Source: Welwitschia mirabilis
Taxonomy: Eukaryota > Gnetophyta > Gnetopsida > Welwitschiales
Direction: 5' to 3'
Assembly (NCBI GenBank): GCA_051453625.1
Contig: JBOZIK010000001.1
Coordinates: forward strand, 189,369,183 to 189,433,182
DNA: 64,000 nt
The translations under genes and the position numbers were made by a program. This document shows, in pieces, positions 33,557 through 43,330 of the stretch; positions within the stretch are counted from its first letter, which is position 1, and every line of letters begins with the position of its first letter. Below the pieces are notes generated by a model, which had not been told where the DNA came from, searched no databases, and was given only the letters and a program-made list of their open reading frames with translations.

Positions 33557-34814
33557 TGTAGTGCATATTTATGCGATATTAAGTCCTTAGTCAAATCCTA
33601 TTAATTATAAATATATGCAGAAACATAACACACTAATATAGATAGGAGTCAATCCAAGTCATAATTTCATCAAAGGAACATGTGAGAAGAAAGAGAATTG
33701 ATTTTAAACAAAATACTTATGCACTTTCTAAGTAGAACAAAATAGCAATACAAAGCAAACAATAAAAGTAAATACACTTATTCAAATGAGATGCAAAACT
33801 AATCTAAATGCAACATCTATTCGATTACCAAATCAATCTATGATGGAGATCAATTTTATATAATATGGATGATCAATTAAGAAAAGTTATCATTAGACTA
33901 AGATCAACCTAATATATTAGGTGCTTTGGATAAAATATGAAAATAATATAAAGTTAACCTAGAAAATGAAATGCAATGCACCTAAGCTATCAATATCAAT
34001 CTAAATAAAGTTTTCTCTTGTGATTTATATCACAGATGTATATATCATGGAATCATAAGTAATATAAACCATGAGGAAGATGTACATAACAAATATTATG
34101 AATAGAAAAATAGAGTTTTGACTATATTTGAACCATTGTATGTGTTACAAAGAAATATCACCTCGATAAAGGATACACAACCCAACACCAAGGAAGACGT
34201 CTCGATGCAAATACAAAGATGGATATCCTATTTTTTGATCTATGTTACAAGAATTTCTAGTGTTAAAGAAGATAGAATTAGAGTCGAGAGTGAAGGAGGT
34301 ATTTATTACAAATAAAAACTCTAAAAATAACAAACACTAGCAGATGCAGTAAAATCCTAATGGCTATGCAAGAAGATGCATGATACATGGCAAACGTCTT
34401 GTGAAGTTTAATGAAGCATTATATTTAGGTGTTATTCTACTATTCATTTAGATGTCATAAAAGATGATAACACATCATAAAAGATCCACATTAGCTACCA
34501 AATTATTCCAATAAGCATCTTAGTTAGCATATGTTCCTTTGTTGTCCATACGGTTGTCTAGAATATAAGGTAGGAAATGGGCTTTGTAAAGATGTTTCTT
34601 ATATTAGATTAGCTTCTTTGATTACAGAATTACTACTTCAAGTAAGAAGTATTGCAATTTGTCTTAAATGTTATCAAATGTAATAAAGATTTCCTGTTTT
34701 CATGATGTTTGTCTTGGCTCTTCATTGTCATCAAAACTCAGCATGAAATTGACTAATGTCTTACAAAACTACTCAAAATACCCTATCAAATACATATAAT
34801 TTGGTATCACAACA
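33557..34814 (-). mobile_element. Athila-type gypsy, 5' LTR
   Basis: Full-length partner (1258 bp) of 16320-17461 in the same orientation, with shared start TGTAG..TGCATA and end GGTATCACAACA. The plus-strand chromovirus pol resumes within three bases of its end, which places the right boundary at 34814. A clean 5-bp target duplication cannot be read at the two ends, probably because of later mutation. Confidence 0.87.
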
Positions 34815-35205
34815 TTGTAAACCAAAGAACACCCACTAAATAAAATGCTTCCTTGGTCTCATAGTATTTTATAAGTACTTCATCCGAAATTTCTCAAAAA
34901 TTGTAATTCTAATGACAAATCTGACTAAGTACAAAGTTTCATTTCATTTTGATAATAGGTGTTAAGAAGCATTTTTGTGAATCAAAATCCTATTAACCAT
35001 CACCCAAGTTCTAAAACTTTCAAAAATGGATAAAGAATTCTTAGTAGTCACAGATGCTTATGAAGAAGAAATAGGCATAGTCTTAATGAAAGAAGAAAGA
35101 GTAATTGCTTAGGAGTCATGCAAATTGAATAAACATAAACACAATTATCTAGTACATGCTTAGCATGACTAGTTATCATTCACACATTGAAAGCATGGAG
35201 ATACT
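34815..35205 (+). pseudogene. Chromovirus pol resumes: end of RT and start of RNase H
   Basis: The frame continues from the break at 16319 with K-P-K-N-T-H, K-C-F-L-G-L, F-Y-K-Y-F-I-R-N-F-S-K-I and then V-T-D-A-Y-E-E-E-I-G-I-V-L-M. This is the RT thumb (PKTxxxVRxFLGLxxYYRRFI) followed by the first RNase H strand. It is cut after the codons for K-H-G-D-T by an LTR beginning at 35206. Confidence 0.85.
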
Positions 35206-35334
35206 AATAGGATCGAGAACCTTAAGGGGGGGTGAATAGGTTCTTTCAAAATTTAACGATTGATATAAAATAAAACTATTTGAAACACAACTTGCATATG
35301 AAAATAAATCAATCTAAAATGTGCACAAAACAAT
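35206..35334 (+). mobile_element. LTR end fragment related to the SIRE-type copia
   Basis: AATAGGATCGAGAACC followed by AAGGGGGGGTGAATAGG-like sequence resembles the LTR ends at 52126 (GGAGGGGTGAATAGG) and 59757. It interrupts the RNase H codons of the chromovirus and runs into the 111-N gap 35335-35445. Confidence 0.6.
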
Positions 35335-35445
35335 NNNNNNNNNNNNNNNNNNNNNNNNNNNNNNNNNNNNNNNNNNNNNNNNNNNNNNNNNNNNNNNNNN
35401 NNNNNNNNNNNNNNNNNNNNNNNNNNNNNNNNNNNNNNNNNNNNN

Positions 35446-36600
35446 GATAATAGGTGTAAATAAGAATTTTTGTGAATCAAATTCCTATTAACCACAACCC
35501 TAGGTCTGAAAATTATAAAAGTGGATAAATAATTCTTAATAGTGACAAATGCTTATGAAGAAGGAATAGGCATATTCATGATGCAAAAAGGAAGATTAAT
35601 TGCTTAAAAATCATGCAAGTTAAACAAACATGAGTGTAACTATCTAGTACATGATTTAGAATTGCTAGCTATCATTTACTCATTGAAAGCATAGAGATAC
35701 TGCTTTTGAGAGGGAAATTTCAAATAAAAACTAATAATAAAATTTTAGAATTTTTGCAAAAACATCATTTTTTAAATATAAAACATGAATATGGATGGAA
35801 TTATTAGCAGAGTATTATTTCAAGCATAAATTCATGCCTAGAAAAGAAAACAAACTTCTAGATCCTCTTAGTCACATGTCATACATGATGATCTGTAAAT
35901 GGCCAAAGAAATCAAAGCAAAAGTGTCATAATATGAGCTATTCAAAGAGATTTGAATCAAACTTATTAATAATAAAGAAGTTTTTCCTTTTTATTTAACT
36001 ACTGATAAAATTTTAATGAGGCCAAATGAAGTTTATTTTCCATGAGGTCATGGCATTTTTAATTACTTAGGAAAGCACATGAAGTTCATATGCAAGTTAC
36101 ACAGGATTTGAAAAAACATACATCACCTTAATAAAGTAGTATTATTAGCTAAGAATGTAGGTTAAGGAGTTTATTAAATGATGACTACTATGCCAAATAA
36201 TTAAGTTAGAATAGTAAAAAGGAACTAGATTCTTAAATTCTTTGGGAGTTCCATCCTGAAAATGGAAAGAAATTACCATGGATTTCATTACATCTTTTTC
36301 CAATATGAACAAAAAACATGATGTTATATTTATTTGTTGAAATTGGCTCACCAAAATTACACATTTTATTTCAATTAAAATCATGTCCAATACAAAAGAG
36401 ATTATAATCCAGTTTTTAAGATAAATATGTTGCTTACATGCAATTTCTAAAATTCTCATCTCTGATAGAGATCTAAAATTTATATCAAACTTTTAGTAAG
36501 AGTTATTTACATAGTTAGGCGCTTAAGTAATTTTTAGTATAGATTTTCATATAGAAATAGATGAACAAATAGAATGAGTAAATCATATTTTAAAAGACAT
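35446..36600 (+). pseudogene. Second chromovirus RNase H and integrase segment
   Basis: Immediately after a gap the sequence starts again at the same RT/RNase H point as 34951 and repeats it to 35701, at roughly 18 percent divergence. It then carries on: F-L-Q-K-H-H-F-L-N-I-K and L-L-A-E-Y-Y-F-K-H-K-F-M-P-R-K-E-N (RNase H end, usually N-V-x-A-D-x-L-S), then a degraded integrase near 36240-36600 (D-F-I, R-D-L-K-F-type runs). Divergence is too high for two alleles, so this is another copy of the family or an old duplication. Confidence 0.75.
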
Positions 36601-36700
36601 NNNNNNNNNNNNNNNNNNNNNNNNNNNNNNNNNNNNNNNNNNNNNNNNNNNNNNNNNNNNNNNNNNNNNNNNNNNNNNNNNNNNNNNNNNNNNNNNNNNN
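36601..36700. other. Assembly gap (100 N, size arbitrary)
   Basis: A run of exactly 100 N usually denotes unknown length. Chromovirus integrase lies on the left; the last bases of an Athila-type LTR lie on the right. Confidence 0.9.
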
Positions 36701-36775
36701 AGCATTTATCTGTTAGTTTATCTGCAAAACAACTCAAAATACCCTATCAAATACACTTAAGTTGGCGTCACAACA
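36701..36775 (-). mobile_element. Terminal piece of a third Athila-type LTR
   Basis: AACTCAAAATACCCTATCAA followed by ATACAC.TAAGTTGGCGTCACAACA matches the last 55 bases of the LTRs at 17461 and 34814. The remainder is in the gap. It may be a solo LTR. Confidence 0.75.
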
Positions 36776-36840
36776 AGTCCCAATTGGCACTGTTAGGTCT
36801 CAGTGCTTAAGTTAAGCATCTCAAGCTAAATGGAACATAT

Positions 36841-37249
36841 TTGAGTGTGGAAGTTCAACATCCCAATGCAAATCAACTTAATAATATATGGTTATTATTA
36901 ATTTTTAAAAATTGTGTTGGAGGCATTATCAGTTTTTACAAATTTTCAGGAACTATAAACCATGAAAATGATTCAGGGAAATGGGAAACGATAACATTTC
37001 TATCTGTAGAAGTAGCACAAATGTTTGTATCTCAACTTAACAATTTGGAAGTGGAAGGATTTTCTTTGTTAGTCTTTTCATTGAATTTGTTTGATAGGTT
37101 TGAAAATAAAGCACTTGCATATCTTGTTGTAAGAGCAACAATCATGTGAACTTAGCAAAGAAGTGGTAATAATTAAATGTACCATTAATGATGTTGATGG
37201 AGTTGCATTGTCATGCTTAGGGAAAGAGATAAGAACATCAATTGTATAA
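36841..37249 (+). pseudogene. Unidentified coding-like fragment 1
   Basis: An open frame 36841-37149 ends in E-T-I-T-F-L-S-V-E-V-A-Q-M-F-V, L-E-V-E-G-F-S-L-L-V-F-S-L and L-A-Y-L-V-V-R-A-T-I. A second frame, shifted by one, runs 37154-37249 with E-V-V-I-I-K-C-T-I-N-D-V-D and L-G-K-E-I-R-T-S-I-V. The amino-acid mix is that of a normal soluble protein, and the runs are much longer than chance in this AT-rich DNA. I do not recognise the family. It may be one or more exons of a host gene caught in a transposon. Confidence 0.4.
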
Positions 37250-37283
37250 TTGTAAGTATGGAAAAAAACACGGTTCTATATTC

Positions 37284-37748
37284 AGGGCTAATCTTGATGC
37301 ATATGTCATAGAGCACTAATTATTGCAGACTTTAAAGCTTTTTATAGATCTTGTCATTTTGGATGCTTTTATTCTCAGAAACCCTACTACTCAGTAACCT
37401 TCAAAATCTATCTATAAAAAAGGCTTAATAAAAGATCTTTCTGTGTTTATTTCTTGAAATAAATTTTAGGTTGTTATTTGTTATTCAGACACAAAGTATT
37501 AGTATTCTTGTGCTCTAGATACATTAGAGGGAAGCAATCATCTGAAGGAAGCAAGAGCACTTATCCATCTTCAAGAAATAATTCTTCTTGAATGCTTGTC
37601 TTGGCAAAAGATAACCTATCAACAAACATTTTACAGCATATTATTAATTACCTATCATATATTTGATGTCTTAGAGAATGAATTAGCCATTTGGTTAATT
37701 TATTTTCATAAGAGAATCCTAGTAATGTTAGGAAAAACTTTTGTTCTC
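37284..37748 (+). pseudogene. Unidentified coding-like fragment 2
   Basis: Frame 37284-37394 gives R-A-N-L-D-A-Y-V-I-E-H, one stop, then L-L-Q-T-L-K-L-F-I-D-L-V-I-L-D-A. Frame 37506-37748 is open for 81 codons with L-E-G-S-N-H-L-K-E-A-R-A-L-I-H-L and L-L-E-C-L-S-W-Q-K-I-T-Y. The Glu/Leu-rich helical character and the gap between the two suggest exons of one gene with an intron. The family is not recognised. The fragments lie in the same orientation as fragment 1 and could belong to the same source gene. Confidence 0.4.
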
Positions 37749-37749
37749 T

Positions 37750-38545
37750 GATTTTATAAAATATTTTTAATAAAGAATGAACTCCATTTTGAAGTTCATC
37801 CTCTCTACATCTTTCACATAAGCACTAAGTCTGTCAACCTCATTCTGTAATTCATGATTTTGAGGTTTAATTTCCATTCTTATTACTATTAAAAATTTAC
37901 AAGAATGTAATATGATGCTTTAAATTAATGACAATCTTCACCTAATAGTAAATTTCATTCATAAGTGCATCTGTTTGTATTACAAAGACTGATACTACTT
38001 GTTACAAGGTGAAGATATCCTCAAATAAAATGGAATTAGTTGCAAAATGTAGGTTAATGTTGTAGTAGCTAACTGAAGGTATTACAATAGAACATGATAA
38101 GCTTAATCTTGAAGTCTTGTAACTTCTCTTTCATCAACAAGGTACTGAAATTTTACAATTATTGGAAAGAGAGATAGAAACTTATCTAGTATTTGACAAG
38201 TACAACTTAAGAATCAAGATTTTTTGTCTAGCTCAAAAAATTATCAAAGCAATAAAAGGTGTTGTAGAAGGCTTAATGCTATTCTCTAAAAACTAGTATC
38301 AAATGTTAAAGGGTGAATGCATAGGATCACATGCGTGGATAGGTGTTACACCCAGGGAGGCCATGTTGAAATGGCTTGACTTGTAGCTGCAATTTTAAAA
38401 AAATGCAAAGTGCAAGTATTTGGCGTCATTTTTGTGATTGGATTAGGTACTCATGCTGGAAGGATATTTCATTCTTGATACATGTCATCATATTTTGTGT
38501 GATCGTGGAAGTAGAGAGATCAAAACTAGAGCTAGAAATAGTGTT
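37750..38545. other. No recognised content
   Basis: AT-rich sequence between coding-like fragment 2 and the aldo-keto reductase relic. Short open frames on both strands carry no family motif. Confidence 0.5.
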
Positions 38546-38815
38546 GCTAAAGTCACCACATGTGTGATCGAATGGTCACTTTGGAATCATTGGGTTGGAA
38601 GGATATTGTTTCGACTTATAGGTATTTTACTTTTTAGATTACTAGGCCTTTAATGAGTGATTAAAATGCATAATTTTATATATTGGATTTTGTGTAACAA
38701 GGAACTTGATATTGGAATAGTCACATATAGTCCTCTAGAAAGGGGCTTTTTAGCCATTATACCTAAAATTATTTAAACTCTTGCAAATAATGATATCAGA
38801 AAGGTTCGTTCCTCA
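38546..38815 (+). pseudogene. Aldo-keto reductase gene fragment
   Basis: Two pieces of a plant aldo-keto reductase (perakine reductase-like, AKR13-type) lie in order. The first, near 38552-38600, reads V-I-E-W-S-L-W; plant AKRs have Q-x-E-(W/Y)-S-L-W on the strand before the C-terminal lobe. The second, 38700-38815, reads K-E-L-D-I-G-I-V-T-Y-S-P-L-E-R-G-F-L, matching C-R-E-L-G-I-G-I-V-x-Y-S-P-L-G-R-G-F. It is followed after P-K-I-I by T-L-A-N-N-D-I-R-K, matching the E-N-L-x-x-N-D-F-R-K strip. The space between the pieces fits an intron at a known position. The catalytic N-terminal half (D, Y, K, H) is absent. This is a host-gene fragment, not a retroelement part. Confidence 0.72.
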
Positions 38816-40145
38816 CACTCTTATACTTTGTTTACCCATTTTGGAGTCTAATCAGTAATCTATAAATCTTAAGTAATTTTTTATCAAAATAATAAAAATA
38901 AGTTATTGTAGTCTTACCAATTACCAGTCTTAAGATTGAGTTTAGAAAAAAGCAATTTTTCTTCAGATATTCCCTGTGAATAATATTACTAGTATTATTC
39001 ATAAAATATTGATGAGCATTGTCTTCAGATATTCCTTGTAAGACAAAATCCATTGATTCTATTATCTTGAGTTGATAAGGCTCCTTGTTCTCAACTTGAT
39101 CCTATCACCTCTTGATTTTATGTTAATTAAAATAGTGTTCTTAGACCTTTCTTCCTACAACTTATTAGATGAGATACTTTTTTATTATGAAAATGCATCT
39201 AATAATTTATCATCACCTTTTTAATTTTAAGCATTGGATAAGCAAGCATCACTATCATCCTACTTTTGGATTAGCCTAAAGAAAAATGAATTAACCTTTG
39301 CATACCATGGGTCTCATGTTTTTTTTCAGATTGTTTTTGTAGGTAATACTTCACTAAAAGATGTAAGAAAAATGGATCAACATTTGCATACCATGGAAGT
39401 ACCACTTGGAACTGGTATTTCATAATCAGGTACTATGTACCTATCAATTGAATTCTCCCACATTATTCTGAATATGTGATATGCTACATTTGGGCATCAT
39501 TTAATTCATAATTAACATTTTCTCTCTCTTAGTTTTTATTTTTGGGTTAATCATAGCCTTTATTTATCTTTATGGATATGCTAAGCTTACATGAATTATT
39601 TTTAATTCATAATGTATGTTCTATCAATCATTTAAATTGATACTATAATTTACAATGGTTTCTCACTTACTTGGTTGCATAAAAAGTCTAGAATTATTTA
39701 AACAAACTTAACAACATAATCATCCCAACAACTAAATCCTTAATTATCCTCTTGTTCCTATTTAATCTTTTTTTATAGGAAATCCCTCCTTTTAGCCTAA
39801 AGAATGCCCTTAAGGTTTGGCAGTAAATCCTCTTGTATTTTTTAAAAGTTGCACCACTTAAAATTACTTGCCTTTTTCTAGTATCATAAATCTTTGAAGT
39901 GGAACCCTCTTTTATAATCTATTTAGGTTTCATTTTATCTTCCAACAATCTTTTCATTTTCTCCAAGGACCTTAAATGGTAGGCATTATTTCGATAAGTT
40001 CATTGTTATCTTTATAAATGCTTGAATTACTGCTACATTTATTGGATGTTATTATGAGATTAAGGATTACTTTAACTTTTAAAACTAGACTGCTAAAGTG
40101 GATTACTTAAGATACCATGCCTACAAAAATGTGAACAATGATTGG
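38816..40145. other. No recognised content
   Basis: AT-rich, with short open frames only (for example 39234-39425 plus), none with family motifs. Confidence 0.5.
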
Positions 40146-40149
40146 CTTT

Positions 40150-41074
40150 ACCTCCTCACTAAAAGGTAAAAGAAGCATTCACAAATGATTGTCAGATATA
40201 CTATGAGCTGAATGATGACGTTCACAAAACTCAAACTCAATTTGATTGCTTAAATAGTAAGGAACATAAACCCATTTCTGCTACTGCTTCTGAAAGTTTT
40301 CTTGTCGAATTTGAGAGGTTCCATTACAATGGTGATAAATCTGAAATAGGACCTTGTACTCAAGTGGAATGTGCAACAATCCATGATTATTTTGAAGAAG
40401 TGACATTTAACTTGAATCATGTAGTAGAGTATTCATCTAGTAGAGTATTCATCTTATATAGCTGAGGATTTTTACCTATTTCCAGCTATGAGTCCTTTGG
40501 TTTTTTCTATTAGAACTATATACATGAATAAGATCTACTTTTCCCAAGCTCTTCTTAATCACATCATTTAGAAATTTCTTATGATATTTATAGAAGATCT
40601 TTAGAACTTAATCATAATAAAAACTATGCTAAAGCAAGTTTTGCTAGTAGCTTTGGAGATACCTATGACATCCACTTGCACAAAAATTTAGGCTCATTAA
40701 GATATGTCTACAATATTCTGAGCAGAGACAAAATAAATCTGAACTCTTATCAAATTTTAATTTCATTTCATTTTTTAAAGAGGATGACTTGCCTTGTAGA
40801 GAGTTGAGGTTATTGGAAAACATCAATAGGATTTGAGGGACTTCAAAGAAGATATGAACTTGTTTTAATGGAAATTGAAAGTCATCTACAAATGCAAAGA
40901 GTTCTAAGGCATAGTGTCTTAGATAAGGATCATAATCCTTCCACAACTTGCCTAATGAAGACAAAAAATACTTTGAAGATAGAAATAGAGCCTTCAATTT
41001 CTAAAAGCCTTAGTACTAAATTATTAGTATCTCTTGGGATCAAAACACCCTTTCTTGATCTAGCTTCAAGTTAA
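40150..41074 (+). pseudogene. Unidentified coding-like fragment 3
   Basis: A plus frame is open from about 40172 to a TGA near 40463, with E-A-F-T-N-D-C-Q-I-Y-Y-E-L-N-D-D-V, S-E-S-F-L-V-E-F-E-R-F and C-A-T-I-H-D-Y-F-E-E-V-T-F. After a stop and frame changes, coding character continues: A-S-F-A-S-S-F-G-D-T-Y-D-I-H-L near 40640, F-F-K-E-D-D-L-P-C-R-E-L-R-L-L-E-N near 40780-40830, and an open end 40844-41074 with R-Y-E-L-V-L-M-E-I-E-S-H-L-Q. Two or three frameshifts separate the pieces. Such a mix of codons is unusual here. I do not recognise the protein. Confidence 0.45.
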
Positions 41075-41189
41075 AAAGAACCTTTCATTTGCTCTTCATC
41101 TTCTAATCTGAAAGTTCATTCTAAAAATTCATCACCCAACTAGAAAGTCTAAAAATTATAATAAGGCCTACTAGACTTCAAGAATGGAG

Positions 41190-41630
41190 TAGCATGCTCC
41201 AAATCCTTATTTCTTAAAAACTTTTTATCTAGGATCTTAGAAATGTCTAAATCCTCTCTGGTAAGAACTTCCATAGCTACTTTTGTGTCGTCCTCTAATA
41301 TTCCTTGATAAGCTCACCCAAATCTAGCTTCACCTAGAATGTTTCTAGGGCTAAGTCTACCTATGGCTTTTTCAATTTCTTTTAAAGTGAAAACTCTTAC
41401 AAACCCTAAAGAGGCAAGCACACTTAAAAGAAATGATAATGAAATCAATCTTGTCATGCCACTAGATAGGTAAGAACTATTACCTAATCTTTTTGTCATA
41501 GATGATGCGCATGTGGGCATTAAGGTCCAATAAGGCCTTTCTTATTGTTTGAAAAATTTTAACATGATAATGTAGATAGTAACACAGTAAGCAGCAACAA
41601 CAACAATAGTTTCACCATATATTTTTTTTA
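41190..41630 (-). pseudogene. ALE2-like receptor kinase gene fragment
   Basis: The minus strand encodes, in order: a hydrophobic segment (I-V-V-V-A-A-Y-C-V-T-I-Y-I-I-M-L), then a Ser-rich juxtamembrane part, then V-F-T-L-K-E-I-E-K-A, the N-terminal kinase motif I-L-G-E-A-R-F-G, one stop, and A-Y-Q-G-I-L-E-D-D-T-K-V-A-M-E-V-L-T-R-E-D. In the ALE2/proline-rich receptor kinase group this reads FTLxEIEKAT, LGEGGFG, VYxGxLEDGTxVAVKVLTRxD. The glycine loop is damaged (GEARFG) and the ATP-anchoring Lys of VAVK is Glu here. The rest of the kinase does not follow. The order transmembrane, juxtamembrane, kinase start without intron fits one or two captured exons. Confidence 0.75.
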
Positions 41631-42559
41631 ATTAATTTTATGTATGTCCACCTCCAAAGGTTATTTACCATGGAAGCCTCTACTACTACCATTTGCATTG
41701 ACTCTAATGATTACATTCGCAAGAGGGAAAGGTGATGAAGGAAGCCCTGGATAATTAATAAAACTAACCTAGTAATCCCTAAAAATTGTCTTATTAATGG
41801 ACAACTTCTTTTTACTAAAATATTTTAAAAGTTAATAAAGCTGTTATGCTATCAAATTTATCTTCTAGTGGAACTAAAGCATATTAATGGTGTCTCTTCC
41901 CTCTCCTAGCATGAAAGCACAGGAGCTAGAGATCAAAACAAAACGTATATACATTCACTACCTTGGCATCTAGCATGAAGTATCTCATCAGCTAGCGGCA
42001 TAGTTCTAATCATTTGTCTCTTAGTAAGAAGTGCTTCATCCTTCTCTAAATTTTGTGAGCTTTCTTTCATTGCCAAAGAATGGATGGAATTAGTATTCAT
42101 CATACTGACATTGCAGGGTAACCCTTTGGCCTTCTCTATGAAGGTCAAATGCCTCTACTACTAGTTCCTTTCTGAGGATTACTTTTAGCTCTCTAACTTG
42201 GAAAGAATCTACTAGGTTCGAATCGTCTGGTCTACCTAGTTATGGTGGAAGCCATAAAAATTGACATAGTGTCTTTCTTAATTTATTTACTTTAGTTTTT
42301 GAAAGGCCATGAAATTTCATAGCTCTATGTGAGTGTAAGGCTCATGTTAGAAGGTTTCTCACACAATCGATAAGCTCATGTTCTAATTTCTCACTTTGTC
42401 TGCCCCTCACTAATGATGTTCTTAATGAAAATTTTAAAAAGGGAGAAGGTAAACCTCTTATTAAATGTCCTTTGATTTCTTTCTACACAAAGCTACCAAA
42501 AAACCTCCAATCAAAGGACCACATCATGGTTTAGGGATATGCTAATGATACCATAGGGG
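41631..42559. other. Internal sequence of the CACTA-side block, no gene recognised
   Basis: The minus-strand frame 41933-42148 (71 codons, ending A-D-E-I-L-H-A-R-C-Q-G) has coding-like composition but no family I can name. No TNPA- or TNPD-like transposase motif is visible. Confidence 0.4.
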
Positions 42560-42791
42560 CATTTATTTTATTATTTTTTCCCCTAGGTGAAACTTTTGAG
42601 GTGTTTTTGATTTTGATGCATTTATAAAAATAAATGCCCCAAAATTCCTTTAGAGGATCCAAAATTGCTTTTGAGGCATTTAATGTTAAAAACACCTCAA
42701 AATGAATTTTAAGGTGTTTTTATTAAAGTGTTTTGTAAGAACTTTTAAGGCATTTTAGAAACACCTTAAAAGCCTATATTTCTTGTAGTGG
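42560..42791 (-). mobile_element. Right end of a CACTA (En/Spm-type) transposon
   Basis: The segment ends TATTTCTTGTAGTG at 42791, the reverse complement of CACTACAAGAAA, a very common CACTA terminal repeat in plants. Inside it, variants of AGGTGTTTTT and GGCATTT occur in both orientations at about 42599, 42672, 42691, 42711, 42749 and 42765, like the subterminal repeats that bind TNPA-type proteins. GTA follows as the possible 3-bp target site. The left CACTAC end was not found between 36700 and 42560; it may be lost or in the gap at 36601. Confidence 0.75.
42688..42722. repeat. Near-perfect inverted repeat in the CACTA subterminal region
   Basis: AAAAACACCTCAAAAT and ATTTTAAGGTGTTTTT, 2-3 bases apart, form a 16-bp stem with one mismatch. 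It is made of two subterminal repeat units facing each other. Confidence 0.8.
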
Positions 42792-43330
42792 TAACTACAA
42801 CACAAGAGTAGCTACAGGCAAGAAAAAGATTATCCACAGTAGTTCAAATAGGTTTTGTATGATACGAATTCTCCATAATTAAACTTAAATGATTTTTATA
42901 AAAATTACCTATAATATTTCTCAGTGATTGTGGTACTAGTAATACTTTTATTTCTTTCAATCTTTCAAGTTGTTTCCAAGATAAAATTATTAGGGAACCA
43001 ACTTCTAGAGTAGAAGTTGCATGAGGAAAAATAATTACTTAATTATGTCACTATGTACATTTAAATTTTACAATTAATATTTACATTTTAGTAATAAACT
43101 TTATGTCTTTAATATTGGAAACCATGAAGCAATTTTGGAAATTCCCTTTTTGGAAAAATATAACATTAAATCATCATTTAAAGAGGGAACCATACTTATT
43201 CCTACTTCATCTAGAAGAGGAATTGTAAAAGAATAGAAGAGAAGGAAATAAGTATTATTCATTATGAATAGAGAAATGAAGAAATCCATTAGGATGACTT
43301 AGTTATTTTTTGCCATAGTAACAAACAAAG
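42792..43330 (+). pseudogene. Second chromovirus copy: protease region, cut by the CACTA end
   Basis: Just right of the CACTA end the sequence aligns with 15100-15640 of the first chromovirus. It runs through the degraded protease (C-G-T-S-N-T-F-I-S near 42930-42960, usually D-x-G-x-x-x-x-F-I) and the E-I-P-F-L-E/I-L-G strand near 43130-43155. The gag half is missing on the left, consistent with the transposon having inserted here and the other side being lost or rearranged. Confidence 0.78.

Noticed and set aside
16315-34819. Exact 5-bp target duplication for the Athila-type element
   Set aside because: Left flank TGGTG and right flank TTGTA do not match at the LTR ends; only about three bases (TGT) could be duplicated.
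36795-36825. AAGTTAAGC resembling the 5S rRNA internal region, suggesting a Cassandra-type element
   Set aside because: Only nine bases match and the flanking 5S boxes are absent.
36776-42791. Helitron origin of the gene-fragment block
   Set aside because: No 3' hairpin followed by CTRRT was found at a border, whereas a clear CACTA end is present. Not excluded, since the left border is unknown.
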